From CAVZZG01 sp963779685 (GTDB lineage: Bacteria; Actinomycetota; Thermoleophilia; Gaiellales; F1-60-MAGs149): DNA of 64,000 nt. Shown here one piece after another: positions 19,253 through 28,363 of the stretch. Numbering within the stretch: the stretch's first letter is position 1; every line of letters begins with the position of its first letter. Location: positions 2,356,001 to 2,420,000 of the forward strand of contig CAVZZG010000003.1 of NCBI GenBank assembly GCA_963779685.1. The letters run 5' to 3'. A program made the translations under genes and the position numbers. The notes below the pieces were generated by a model. That model was not told the DNA's origin and ran no database searches. It saw only the letters and a list, made by a program, of their open reading frames with translations.

Positions 19253-20092
19253 TCACACGTACCGGTAGCCGAGTGGGGTGATGTCGCGGGTCTGGGCCTC
19301 CGTGCACGACCACGGGTCCATCACCGGGCTGTCGGGCCCGGAGCCCGTCAGGTTCGGGTTGACTCCGGCGTGAGACTGCTGCCATTGCCACCAGAGCCGG
19401 TCGATGTTGCAGTGATGCATCCAGAAGATCGGATCGGCCGGAGCGGTCGGGATCAGCGACATCGTCCCACCCACCCAGACATGGACGCCACCGTGGACGG
19501 CCTCGAGGCTCGAGGTGAACGTGCCGAAGCTGGCGTTGCCCAGGATCGAGGGGACGTTGGACGCGAGCGTGGCGAGACTGCTCGCCGAGCCCGGCGAACG
19601 GGTCACGGTGATCGGCGCCATCGGCATCGGCATGGTGACGGTCGGCGTGACGCCCGCCAGCATCGGCGGGATGGCCTGCTCGGCGGAGCTCGTCCAATCC
19701 CAGTAGGGGATCGAGACGTCAGGATGGACGCCCTGGAGTGCGTGCTCGAGGATGATCAGGTAGATCCGGTGCCACGGCAGGAACCGCTCGGTGCCGTGCT
19801 GGTAGTGCGTCTCGCCGTGGATCTTGACCAGCTGACCGAGGGTGCCGTTCCCGTTCAGCGTCTCGAAGGCGCACAGGAACCGCTCGCGCTCGACATCGGT
19901 GAGCGCCGCCTGATCCTTGCGGTCGTACACCAGCGCGAACCACGGCGGCAGCTTGATCTTGCGCAGGATGCCGGGGTCGGTCATCAGGAGCATGTCGACG
20001 AACGACTCCATTGGCTGCTCCGCGACCATGCCGCGGCGGCGCAGCCACGCGTCGTTCCCCTTCGGGCCGTGCATCTTCTTCATGTCAGCCAT
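19253..20092 (-). CDS. tyrosinase (type-3 copper monooxygenase), last gene of the eCIS operon
   Basis: 279 residues. Both copper sites are intact: CuA with IHGETHYQHG (His 92/96/99), FLPWHR (His108) and LEHAL (His117); CuB with VHGGVH (His200, His204) and DPIFWMHHCNIDRLWW (His226/227). Such enzymes hydroxylate monophenols and oxidise diphenols to quinones. No Tat or Sec signal is visible at the ATG chosen (20092, AAGGA upstream), unlike many Streptomyces secreted tyrosinases that use a caddie protein. It is 57 bases downstream of the operon's membrane-protein gene. Being last in an eCIS operon, it could be particle cargo or a resident enzyme. The enzymatic call is firm; the role is inferred. 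Confidence 0.85.
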   Translation of the reverse strand: MADMKKMHGPKGNDAWLRRRGMVAEQPMESFVDMLLMTDPGILRKIKLPPWFALVYDRKDQAALTDVERERFLCAFETLNGNGTLGQLVKIHGETHYQHGTERFLPWHRIYLIILEHALQGVHPDVSIPYWDWTSSAEQAIPPMLAGVTPTVTMPMPMAPITVTRSPGSASSLATLASNVPSILGNASFGTFTSSLEAVHGGVHVWVGGTMSLIPTAPADPIFWMHHCNIDRLWWQWQQSHAGVNPNLTGSGPDSPVMDPWSCTEAQTRDITPLGYRYV

Positions 20093-20149
20093 GGTGCCGT
20101 CCTTCCTGGTCGGGTACCGGGTTGTGTCTGCGCCTTTCATCGCGCGGGT

Positions 20150-20974
20150 TCACGGTGCCGCCTGCGTGGCCTTCGGGGCGGGCGTGCCGCCAAAGAGCAC
20201 CTTCCGCAGATCCCAGCCCTTCACGAGCCACGAGCTCGCGAAGGCGAACACCGCAAGGAGCTCCCCGAGGTACAGCGGCGCGACCGGCCCGAAGCGGAAG
20301 CCGAAGATCTCGCCGAGGCCGATCAGGACCAGGCTGAGGGTGATCACCGAACCGCACGCGTAGTGGACGAGCGCGAGCTTCGGCTTGTTGTTGTAGCGCG
20401 TCTCGCGAATACCGAAGATGAACGACAGCACGGCGAGGCACACGAAGAAGATGCCGGCGCACGTGTAGTGGATGTGCGCCGAGGTCGCCTCGCCGAGCAG
20501 GCGCTGGACGGGCGCGCAGTCGCCCGGCTCGGGGCTCGTTCCGCACAGCGCCGCGCCGGCGGGAAGGTCCGGCCGGTCGGTGGGGAACATCGCCACCCCG
20601 ACGGCCGCCGCGCCGGCGACGAGGCTGATCCAGAAGTCGGCGTTTCGCTGCCCCGCCATGTAGGTCATCAGCAGGAACCCGATCACGCAGAGGATCGCCA
20701 CGAACACGTCCCGCATCGGCGAGTGGTAGTAGGCGCTGATCGAGCCCCGGAAGCGCACGGACTGATCGAGGAAGAAGGCCTCCCCGACGAGCAGCACGAT
20801 GGGCAGCAGCAGGCCGAGGACGCCGACGACCGTCCGGGTCAGCAGGTACGAGACGATGTAGAGCCGCGTGCCCTCCTGCCCCGGATCGCCGGGGCGGCGG
20901 ACGTACCAGTCCGCGGGCCGCTGGAAGCTCGCGACGGGCATCCCCGTTCGCTTCGGAGTGGGCGGCGCGCTCAT
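20150..20974 (-). CDS. polytopic membrane protein within the eCIS operon
   Basis: 274 residues with six or so membrane helices after a proline-rich start (about 45-65, 90-110, 118-138, 168-195, 200-220 and 232-250). The first loop has a striking RGSISAYYHSPMRDVFV motif, which recurs in an uncharacterised bacterial membrane family (remembered, not searched). The ATG overlaps the stop of the upstream DUF4157 gene (ATGA). A membrane protein at the end of a particle operon may help release, anchor or immunise against the cargo; nothing in the sequence decides between these. Confidence 0.65.
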   Translation of the reverse strand: MSAPPTPKRTGMPVASFQRPADWYVRRPGDPGQEGTRLYIVSYLLTRTVVGVLGLLLPIVLLVGEAFFLDQSVRFRGSISAYYHSPMRDVFVAILCVIGFLLMTYMAGQRNADFWISLVAGAAAVGVAMFPTDRPDLPAGAALCGTSPEPGDCAPVQRLLGEATSAHIHYTCAGIFFVCLAVLSFIFGIRETRYNNKPKLALVHYACGSVITLSLVLIGLGEIFGFRFGPVAPLYLGELLAVFAFASSWLVKGWDLRKVLFGGTPAPKATQAAP

Positions 20975-23478
20975 GGGAACAGCCTCGCGATGATGTCGCG
21001 CCGCCGTGTCGGGTCGGTGTTGCCGGCCGTGACCTCGACGATGGCGATCGCCTCGAAGTCGTCGGTCACCGGCGGCCAGAACGTGCCCCAGCGAGCATCG
21101 GTCGCCTTCCACGGGAAGGCGTCCCAGTCGGCCTCGGTGGGCGAGGGCACGGGCTTCTTGGCCTTCACGGCCGCGTCCGCTGCGGCCTTGGCCTCGGCCT
21201 TCTTCGTCACCTTGAACTGGTCGACCGCGCGCCCCATGCCGCGACGCGTCCCGGCGGGGTTGTTGAAGTAGCTGCTGAGCAGCGCCGCCTTGCCGCGGTC
21301 GTTGGGCAGCAGCCGTTCGAAGGTCGCACCGTGCGTGGTCATGCCCTTCACCTTGTTGAAGGTCTCGCGGGCCTGGGCGAGCTCCGCGTCCTGGCCGCCC
21401 GCGTCCTGGCCCAGCATCTGGAACCGCAGCGCCCACTCCGGCCCGCGCATCACCTGGGAGGAGGCGCAGTTGGCGATGATCTCCCGGGCGGCATCGCGGG
21501 CGTCGGTGGCGACCTTCTGCAGGATCCCCGCGTGCGTCCCGGGGTCGGGGTCGGTCTTCATCCCCGGCAAACCCTTGAGCGCGGCGGCGAGCGGGGTGAG
21601 CTTCGTCTTGGCGGCGGCGATCGCCTTCACGGCGGCGGCCTTGGCCGCCGCGTTGGTCGACGTCAGGTTCGGCTTCGCCGCGGCCACGTCAGCCTGGATG
21701 GTCGCGGCCTGCGTCGCCAGAGCGTCGAGCGTCGGCGCCCGGCTGGTGGCCCGGTCGAGCAGCGCCTGCGTCACGAGCTCCTTCCCGTTCAGGGACAACG
21801 CGCCCTCGGCCACGTTCCGGACACCCAGGCTCTGGCGGCCGCTCGGCACGAACCTGGCCACGAACGCATCGAGCTGGCGCACTGGCGCGCCGACCGCGAG
21901 CCCGTACCGCCCGAGGTAGCGCTCGAACACGGGCGCGGACACCTTCATCAGCAGCCGCGGCAGGTCGGCGTTGGCTGTCCACTGGGCGAACCCGAACGAG
22001 AGGATGCCGCTGTCGTAGGTCTGCACGCCGCTGAAGTCGGACTCGATGACCGCCACCGTCTTGAACGCGTCGGACTCCTCGGTGGTGATCCGGCGGGCTG
22101 CGGTCGTCTTCGTGGCGTCGGCCAGGTCCTCGATGGCGCTCTGCCGTTTCGCCTCCGCGACCGACGGCGTGGCGGTGCCGAAGGTCGGCGTGCCGCGATC
22201 GTTGTAGCGGGTGAAGTAGCCGACCAGGAAGAACCCCCGCACCGGCGTCCGAGCCGTGGCGGGCGGCGTCGGATCCTGCTTCAGGGTCGTGAACACCCAC
22301 GCGTCGCCGCCGCGTCCGAGGTGGATCGCATCACCGTCGGCGGGGGTGAAGGAGATCGCCGCGGCGGGCAGATCGAGCTGCTCGATGGTCGCCGTGTTGA
22401 CGACCACCGATTTGCGGTTCGCGGCCCGCTTCGGGCCCAAGAGCGCGATCGTCAGTGTGGGCGGATTCCCCAGCACGGCCTCGATCGGAGCCACGGTCGC
22501 CGGCCCGGCCGCCGGCACCGAGATCGTCGTCCGCTCGACCAGCGGGTCGGTGGTACCCGAGGCATGCACGTACTCGAGGTTGTCGTCGGTGCGAGCGGCT
22601 GCGACGGCGTTCGCGCCGGCGGCGGTGAACGTCCAGCCGCCCGCGCGGGCGACCGGCTTGACGGTGACGACGCCTGCGGCGTCGACCGTGGCGTCGAACC
22701 GGGTCGCGAACAGCGAGAACGGAATCGGCTTGGGCTTGGGCGGCGGCTTGGCCTTGGCCTTCTTCTTCGGCTGCATCGCGACCGGCGCCCGCGGGCTGCT
22801 GATCGCCGGCACGGCCTGGCTGCGCGAGAGCACGGCGGCGGCGACGGCATCCGCCTCCCGCTCCGCGCGCTCGTCCTGCTCGCCATGGGTGAACGCGCGC
22901 GGCGGCGTCGGGCCGCCCGAGCGCGGCTGCAGCGTGTGCGTCAGCTCGTGCGCGAGGAGCTGCTCGCCCTCGGGCGTGCCGGGCCGGAACTCGCCGGCGC
23001 CGAAGTGGATGTCGCGGTCCACCGTGAACGCGCGCGCCTGCAGCTCCGCGGCCAGGTGCTGCGACCACGGCCCCGTGTGGACGCGAACCGCGGCGACCGA
23101 TGCGCCGGTGCGCCGCTCGAACCGCGCGCGCATCTCGTCGGGCACGGCGTCGCCGGACGACGGAGGCCCGACCCGGCGACCGGGCACCCGGCCCGTGCGC
23201 AGCTCGTCGACGGCATCCGCGAGCTCCCGGGCGACCAGGACGCGGCCGTCGGGCGTTGCGGGGCGGAGGGGGTCGGCGCCGGCCGTCTCGTGCCGCACCG
23301 CGAACGCCCGCGCCAGGGCAGAGCGCACCCCTCGCCGCATGTCGCGCAGCGCACGGCGGCGGCCGGGGTCGCGCCGGCGCTCCGTCTCCTGCTCGCCGGT
23401 CCGCCGCGCCCCCTCGGGCGCCGGTTGCGCCGGGTCGGGGGCAGGGGCGGCGACGGTTGCGAAGGTCGGGGCTGTCAT
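20971..23478 (-). CDS. DUF4157 protein with muramidase-like domain, probable eCIS cargo
   Basis: 835 residues. The first 110 are charged and disordered. DUF4157 spans about 109-187 and ends in the HEXXH-like LLAHELTHTLQ. A Lys/Pro linker (237-253) and a long beta-rich middle follow. Around 475-505 the text VIESDFSGVQTYDSG and ILSFGFAQWT resembles the catalytic Glu and YDSG...SFGxxQW elements of lysozyme-like or muramidase folds; the remainder is Ala/Lys-rich helix. DUF4157 is a known marker of proteins loaded into or delivered by eCIS particles. The domain call for the catalytic part is by motif only. Starts four bases after the previous gene. Confidence 0.72.
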   Translation of the reverse strand: MTAPTFATVAAPAPDPAQPAPEGARRTGEQETERRRDPGRRRALRDMRRGVRSALARAFAVRHETAGADPLRPATPDGRVLVARELADAVDELRTGRVPGRRVGPPSSGDAVPDEMRARFERRTGASVAAVRVHTGPWSQHLAAELQARAFTVDRDIHFGAGEFRPGTPEGEQLLAHELTHTLQPRSGGPTPPRAFTHGEQDERAEREADAVAAAVLSRSQAVPAISSPRAPVAMQPKKKAKAKPPPKPKPIPFSLFATRFDATVDAAGVVTVKPVARAGGWTFTAAGANAVAAARTDDNLEYVHASGTTDPLVERTTISVPAAGPATVAPIEAVLGNPPTLTIALLGPKRAANRKSVVVNTATIEQLDLPAAAISFTPADGDAIHLGRGGDAWVFTTLKQDPTPPATARTPVRGFFLVGYFTRYNDRGTPTFGTATPSVAEAKRQSAIEDLADATKTTAARRITTEESDAFKTVAVIESDFSGVQTYDSGILSFGFAQWTANADLPRLLMKVSAPVFERYLGRYGLAVGAPVRQLDAFVARFVPSGRQSLGVRNVAEGALSLNGKELVTQALLDRATSRAPTLDALATQAATIQADVAAAKPNLTSTNAAAKAAAVKAIAAAKTKLTPLAAALKGLPGMKTDPDPGTHAGILQKVATDARDAAREIIANCASSQVMRGPEWALRFQMLGQDAGGQDAELAQARETFNKVKGMTTHGATFERLLPNDRGKAALLSSYFNNPAGTRRGMGRAVDQFKVTKKAEAKAAADAAVKAKKPVPSPTEADWDAFPWKATDARWGTFWPPVTDDFEAIAIVEVTAGNTDPTRRRDIIARLFP

Positions 23479-23482
23479 CGCG

Positions 23483-25255
23483 TCACGGGCCGAGGTCGAG
23501 CGTGCGGTCCCATCCCTCCTCCTTCGCGATCCTCGCGAGCTCCTTCGGCGTGATCTCGCCCTGTTCGGCCGCGAACCGCAGCGAGGACTTGCGGGCCTCC
23601 TGGACGACCTCCTCGGGCATCCCCGACTTGCGCATGATTTCGGCGTTGCGCTCGATCACCTGGCGCGCGCTCATCCCGGCACGCTTGGCCTCGTCGAACA
23701 GCCCGGCGAGGTCCTGCGCCCTGGTCACGTTGCCGTGCTGCTTGCTGCCGAGGGCGACCGAGGGGTTCTGGCGCGAGGCGCCCACGCCGCGTTTCGGTGC
23801 CACCTTGCGCTCGACGACGTCCGAGTTCTGCCACGGCTCGTGCATCTCGAGCTGGTCGCCGACGCGGCTGCGGTCGCTGGGGCTCAGCGAGTCGATGTCG
23901 AACTCGCCGAGCTGGGTCGCCCCGGGGCGCAGATCGCCCTTGCCCTTGGGGAGCGTCGTGCCGGCGGGCCGGCGGTTCTTCGGCGCCTTGGCCTTGGGTG
24001 GCGTGGAGGCCTTCGGTGCCTTGCCCGGCTTCGGCGGCGTGGAGGTCTTCGGGGTCTCGGCCGCCTTCGGCGGTGTCGAGGTCTTCGGGGTCTCGGCCGC
24101 CTTTGGCGACGCGGCGTTCTTCGTCTTCCCCTGCTTCGAACCGCCGCCGCCGCCCTTCTGGGCGGCTGCGTTGGCGGACATGAGGGCCGCCGTGCCGAGG
24201 GCCTCCGGCGGCGCCGTCATGACGACGCCGAGGCCCGCGGTGGCGACACTCGACATCGACGGCACCGGCCCGACCTGGAACTTCCCGCCCGATCCGCCCC
24301 GCGCCACCATCGCCACGGACATCGTGAAGTTGCCGAGCCCCGCGCCGGCCTCCAGCGGGTCGCCGCGATCGAGCGCGGCACCCATCCGATCGAGTTGCGA
24401 GGTGAAGCCGGACGCCACGAACCGCGCAGCCGCATCGGGCGACTCGAGCGCCTTCCCGATAGCGTCGTGCATGGCCTGGAACGCCTGGTCCTCCTCCCGG
24501 TACAAGGCGTAGGTCTTCGGGTCGCTGCGATAGAGCGCGGAGGCGGTCGCGTAGTACGCGAGGATCCCCGGCGACGCGACAACCTCGGCGACCCCCTTGG
24601 CGTAGCCGGCCAGCGTCAGCCCGGCGTTCTTCCAGTCGTTCTTCGACCAGCCCATCGGCGTGTACGACCAGAGCTCGGAGGGGCTGGTGAGCGTCTCCTT
24701 CAGCTGACGCAACATCAGCTCCGAGTCGGTCTGCACGCCGTCCTTGGCGCTCGCCGCCGGTACCGGGCCGGTTGCTGCGGGCGCGGCGGCCAGCGTCTGC
24801 CCGTCGGCGACGGCGTCGGCCTGCCGCTCGAACGGGTCGCCGGGCCGTGACCAGCCGGGCCGGATCGAGGTCGCATGCTTCCACTGCGCGACGTGCGCCA
24901 GCTCGTGCGCGAGCAACCGCCGGCCCTCGGCGGTGTCCGCGTCGGGTTCGCCGCGGCCGACCACGATGTCGCTGCCGACGGCGAAGGCGCGTGCACCCGC
25001 CGCGCTTGCGGCGCTGGCGCCGGGATGGACGCGGACATCGCCGAAGTCGACGCCGAGACGCGACTCCATCACGGCACGCGTCTCGGCATCGAGTGGCCGG
25101 CCCGCGTCTCCCATGGCCGATGCCATGGCCCGGTTGCCGACCAGCGACGCAAGGCGCGTTCGATGATCGGCGGGCGCGGCGGTATCCGGTCCGACAATCC
25201 GGTCCGGATACCGCGCCGCGCGGGTCGCGGACGTGGGAGCCGACTCGGCGCCCAC
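23483..25255 (-). CDS. DUF4157 protein with C-terminal putative nuclease toxin domain, probable eCIS cargo
   Basis: 590 residues. DUF4157 lies at about 50-130 (RLLAHELAHVAQW). A helical middle (190-360) contains one hydrophobic stretch. A Lys/Pro/Thr repeat linker covers 384-419. The last 145 residues form a small basic domain with DQLEMHEPWQNS (His472) and NPSVALGSKQHGNVTRAQ (His507), reminiscent of HNH/LHH-type polymorphic toxin nucleases. No cognate immunity gene is next to it. The GTG at 25255 directly follows the previous stop. DUF4157 plus a variable C-terminus is the recognised layout of eCIS toxins; the nuclease call is tentative. Confidence 0.72.
   Translation of the reverse strand: MGAESAPTSATRAARYPDRIVGPDTAAPADHRTRLASLVGNRAMASAMGDAGRPLDAETRAVMESRLGVDFGDVRVHPGASAASAAGARAFAVGSDIVVGRGEPDADTAEGRRLLAHELAHVAQWKHATSIRPGWSRPGDPFERQADAVADGQTLAAAPAATGPVPAASAKDGVQTDSELMLRQLKETLTSPSELWSYTPMGWSKNDWKNAGLTLAGYAKGVAEVVASPGILAYYATASALYRSDPKTYALYREEDQAFQAMHDAIGKALESPDAAARFVASGFTSQLDRMGAALDRGDPLEAGAGLGNFTMSVAMVARGGSGGKFQVGPVPSMSSVATAGLGVVMTAPPEALGTAALMSANAAAQKGGGGGSKQGKTKNAASPKAAETPKTSTPPKAAETPKTSTPPKPGKAPKASTPPKAKAPKNRRPAGTTLPKGKGDLRPGATQLGEFDIDSLSPSDRSRVGDQLEMHEPWQNSDVVERKVAPKRGVGASRQNPSVALGSKQHGNVTRAQDLAGLFDEAKRAGMSARQVIERNAEIMRKSGMPEEVVQEARKSSLRFAAEQGEITPKELARIAKEEGWDRTLDLGP
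23999..24106 (-). repeat. three imperfect 36-bp coding repeats (Pro/Lys/Thr linker)
   Basis: Inside the nuclease-like DUF4157 gene, residues 384-419 are three tandem 12-residue units: PKAAETPKTSTP, PKAAETPKTSTP and PKPGKAPKASTP. The first two are nearly identical in DNA. The repeat forms a stiff extended linker between the helical part and the C-terminal toxin-like domain. Copy number is likely to vary by slippage. Confidence 0.8.
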
Positions 25256-25256
25256 C

Positions 25257-26462
25257 TCAGCCCCCGGCGATGCCCGTCGTCAGGCCGTTCACCGCGTCCC
25301 ACATCTTGCCCGCCTTCTGGACGTCGACCTTGGCGGCCTCGGCCTCCTGCAGGAACGCGCCCCGCTCGGTGGCGGCGACGGCTCCGATGGTGCGGTCACC
25401 GAGGAACTGCCCGAACTTGGAGCTCGGACCGATGCCGCGCATCGAGGTCGCGGCGAGGTCCATCACCGCCACCGCATCGCCGGCGTTCTCGACGGCCGGC
25501 ATCGCCTTGGCGTCGATGTGGACGGCGATCATCTTCCGCAGAGGCGCCGTCAGCGGCATCTGCTTGAGACCGCCGGAGCCGGGCAACGCCGGGCCGCACA
25601 TGAAGAAGTACGAGCCGAACGCGACGACGTACCGCCGGTGCCGGATCGGGTCGATCTGGAGGATGCCGCGATCGTCGACCATGAAATCGGCCAGCACCAC
25701 CCACGGATCGGTCGGGCACGGCGGGCACGCGCGCACCTCCTCGCGCAGGCCGGGCGAGCAGAGCAGCGATCCGGCCAGGGCTGCGGCGCCGGACGCAGCC
25801 GCCGGCCCCCACGGGTTCGCGGCGACCTCCCCGCCGCCAAGCACGAGGTGCTGGGCCCGGTAGCTCGCGGGCAGCGCGTCCAGCACGCCCAGGGCGAACG
25901 ACTCGCGGATGCGGCTGTACTCGCACTCGGCGTCATCGCAGCCGCAGCCGCATCCGGCCAGGGTCCGCACCGGTCGCGTGAGGTGCTCGTCGTAGCGGAT
26001 GGCGAGGTAGTAGATCTGGCGCGGGCGGCGCTCGACGCGTACGTCGACGCACCACGGGTCGGCCGGCGGCGAGCACGGCCCGAGCTCGCCCATCATGCCG
26101 TTGCGGACATCGAAGGTGACGGGGCAGTCGACGACGATGTCGTCGCCGCACGGTCCCAGCACGTCGCCCGCGTCGACGCAGATCATCCAGGGCACCGGCC
26201 GGCCGTTGGCGTCGGTGGCCTGCGTGACGTTGCAGCCGCAGACCACCCCCCAGCCGTGCAGCAGCCGGTTGTGGCGGCGCAGTCGGTCGCGGATCCACGT
26301 CTGGTCCTGCGTCAGCTCGTCCGGCCCGACCAGCATGCGCGGGAAGAAGCGCGTCCGCTCGAGGCCGACCGGGTCGCAGCAGGTGCAGGCGGTATCGGCG
26401 CAGCCGCAGCCGCAGCCGCAGGGGCTCGACACGACCGCGGGTGCGAGGGTGTTGGCAGACAC
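25257..26462 (-). CDS. eCIS-associated Cys-rich protein, HGWGV module
   Basis: 401 residues. The N-terminus has a CGCGCGCADTACTCC cluster. Then comes the shared module RRHNRLLHGWGVVCGCNVTQ, found in variant form in three other genes of this operon. A second Cys cluster is AGCGCGCDDAEC (about 188-199). The C-terminal half is mixed alpha/beta (SYFFMCGPALPGSGG and so on). No signal peptide. The GTG follows GGGAGG. Cys-X-Cys clusters could bind metal or form disulfides in the assembled particle. Because all four such genes sit between the wedge genes and the cargo genes, they are probably peripheral baseplate or fibre proteins. No named family recognised. Confidence 0.65.
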   Translation of the reverse strand: MSANTLAPAVVSSPCGCGCGCADTACTCCDPVGLERTRFFPRMLVGPDELTQDQTWIRDRLRRHNRLLHGWGVVCGCNVTQATDANGRPVPWMICVDAGDVLGPCGDDIVVDCPVTFDVRNGMMGELGPCSPPADPWCVDVRVERRPRQIYYLAIRYDEHLTRPVRTLAGCGCGCDDAECEYSRIRESFALGVLDALPASYRAQHLVLGGGEVAANPWGPAAASGAAALAGSLLCSPGLREEVRACPPCPTDPWVVLADFMVDDRGILQIDPIRHRRYVVAFGSYFFMCGPALPGSGGLKQMPLTAPLRKMIAVHIDAKAMPAVENAGDAVAVMDLAATSMRGIGPSSKFGQFLGDRTIGAVAATERGAFLQEAEAAKVDVQKAGKMWDAVNGLTTGIAGG

Positions 26463-26473
26463 GGAGACCTCCC

Positions 26474-28363
26474 TCAGGCCTTCAGGGCGACGTCGAAGTG
26501 GGTGATCGCGGTGCCGCCGGGCGAACCGTCGGCCATGGCCGCGCCGAGGCTCGCCGGCCCGGTCACGGGCAGGCCGGGCGGCCAGGCGTCGGCGGCGAAC
26601 AGGGCGTCCACGTCGGCGGGCGCCAGCGCCGGGCTGGCGAAGTCGGCGTCGACGGACGCCTTGTCACCGCGCACGACGAGCACCAGGTGGTTGGGCTCGA
26701 GCGGCTGGAACTCGCCGAACGGCATGTCCGTCTTGAACGCGAGCGTGACGGTGGCGCCGCCGATGCCGAGCACGCCGGCCACCGGCCCGGCCGGGTTGAG
26801 CGGGAGCCGCTTGCCAGCGCCCGCGCCGGCGCTCGGGATCCACCAGAGCCCCAGCCAGTCGTTCACGTTCAGCGCCGTCAGCGCGGCCTGATCGAGCGTG
26901 TCGTCGAAGGTCAGCTCGATCTGGCGCGTCTTCTGGAGCAGGGTCAGCCACTTGCGCTCGTCCGCGTTCGGGCTGCCCGGCCGCAGGTACGCAGCGCTCG
27001 GCGGCCACACGGCGACGAGCTTGGTCTGGACGGCCGGCGCCTGGAAGGCGAACGCGAGATCGAGCCTGCCGCCCTCGGCGCCGTCGCCGCTCGGGAATGC
27101 CGGCGGCGAGCCGTTGACGAGCGCGTCCCAGATGGCCGGGTCGACGTTGACGACCCCAGCCGCGGTTGTCACGTTCGTCCACACGTCGTCGAGCTGGGCG
27201 GCGGTCATGGCGGTGCCGTGATGCTCCCCGTCGAGCAGCTCCGAAGGGGCGTCGGTATCGACCAGCAATCGCCCGCCGCCGTCGTCCGCCCGCAGCTGGA
27301 CGAGCACCCGCCCGGGGCGCATCTCGTTCTTCTTGTAGACGGCGTCGAGCAGGTAGGTGGCGACGACGCCGCCGGTCGCGGTCGGCACCGTGCCATCGAG
27401 GGTCAGCCCGACCCGGCGCCCCTCGAGGACGTCCGGTCGCTGCCGGAACGCATGGACAGCCAGCCATGGGTCGGGCGCTGCCAGCTCGGTCGCGTTCATC
27501 GCCCGCTCGAACGTGATCTCGATGTGCGGCTGCTTGACGAACCGGTCGCGATCGGCCGGCGAGCTCGAGAGCACGAACTTGTCGGCCGGCCAGACCTGCG
27601 TCACCCGCGGCGGCGCCGGCGGCGGCGGCGTGTGCTTGCCGCAGCACTCGTCGACGCGGTTGGCGAGGCAGAGGATCAGCTCGAATAGCGTCTGGTTGGA
27701 GTAGAGCGAGCGCCGGCAGGTGTAGTCGTCGATGACCGGCGCGGCGCCCGACGCGAACGTGACCGTGGCGAGCGGGACGCAGTCGTCCGCGGCCGGGCGG
27801 CAGGCGCCGCCGAGCAGGTCGAGGATGGTGTGGCGGCGGTCGAAGCCGTCCGGCGGCGGCGCCGGGTAGATCTTGTCGCAGGGGAAGTCCCACCCCGGCG
27901 GGGGGTCGCGGTCGACCCGAAGGCAGAACCGCTCCTGGACGATCCCGTACTCGCAGCGCTCGACGGTGTCGCAGCCGCAGGCGATGGCCTTGGCGGGCTC
28001 CGTGAGGCACTCGCGGTAGCAGAGCACGATCGTGACCGAGCCGTCAGTGACCGGGTCACCGTCGGCCACGCCCATGCAATCGGTGGGCTGGGCCGGCGCC
28101 GCGATCGCGACCGGCGCCGGCACGACGATCTCGCGGCCGGCCGCGTCGACGGCCACGCCGGCGTCGACCAGCACGCCGCCACCGGGCGTCGCCGTGACGC
28201 GCAGCCCGCAGAGCACGCCGACGCCGAGTCCCAGACGGGTGAGCAGCTCGCGCGCGTGGATCGCGTAGGCCTGCTCGATCTGGAAGTGCCGAACGTCCAT
28301 CGGCTTGCCGTAGTAGAAGCGGTTGCGCTCGAGGGTTTCGAGCACGCCGTTGCCGTTCGCCAT
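26474..28363 (-). CDS. eCIS-associated baseplate or fibre protein, HGWGV module variant
   Basis: 629 residues. The start ERNRFYYGKPMDVRHFQIEQ then LTRLGLGVGVLCGLRV is the same opening as its three siblings (attachment helix, then G-x-GV-x-G-L). A Cys-containing core follows (ACGCDTVERCEYG, DECCGKH), then two beta-sandwich-like repeats, each starting with a VxxxWPxxxxxL pattern (RVTQVWPADKF near 245; KLVAVWPPSAAYL near 460). Such repeated Ig-like domains are usual for receptor-contact proteins. The second of two adjacent ATGs (28363) is chosen because GGAGG is then six bases away; it overlaps the previous stop by one base. Confidence 0.65.
   Translation of the reverse strand: MANGNGVLETLERNRFYYGKPMDVRHFQIEQAYAIHARELLTRLGLGVGVLCGLRVTATPGGGVLVDAGVAVDAAGREIVVPAPVAIAAPAQPTDCMGVADGDPVTDGSVTIVLCYRECLTEPAKAIACGCDTVERCEYGIVQERFCLRVDRDPPPGWDFPCDKIYPAPPPDGFDRRHTILDLLGGACRPAADDCVPLATVTFASGAAPVIDDYTCRRSLYSNQTLFELILCLANRVDECCGKHTPPPPAPPRVTQVWPADKFVLSSSPADRDRFVKQPHIEITFERAMNATELAAPDPWLAVHAFRQRPDVLEGRRVGLTLDGTVPTATGGVVATYLLDAVYKKNEMRPGRVLVQLRADDGGGRLLVDTDAPSELLDGEHHGTAMTAAQLDDVWTNVTTAAGVVNVDPAIWDALVNGSPPAFPSGDGAEGGRLDLAFAFQAPAVQTKLVAVWPPSAAYLRPGSPNADERKWLTLLQKTRQIELTFDDTLDQAALTALNVNDWLGLWWIPSAGAGAGKRLPLNPAGPVAGVLGIGGATVTLAFKTDMPFGEFQPLEPNHLVLVVRGDKASVDADFASPALAPADVDALFAADAWPPGLPVTGPASLGAAMADGSPGGTAITHFDVALKA

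Noticed and set aside
19211..21271. 686-residue plus-strand open frame over tyrosinase and DUF4157 genes
   Set aside because: Antisense shadow caused by high GC; composition is unlike any protein and the minus strand carries clear enzyme motifs.
23999..24106. Three 36-base repeats as a CRISPR-like array
   Set aside because: The repeats are directly adjacent with no spacers, lie inside a reading frame and encode a Lys/Pro/Thr linker.
25257..26462. CGCGCGC cluster as a methanobactin- or RiPP-type core peptide
   Set aside because: It is the N-terminus of a 401-residue protein with siblings in the same operon and no RiPP-modifying enzymes nearby.
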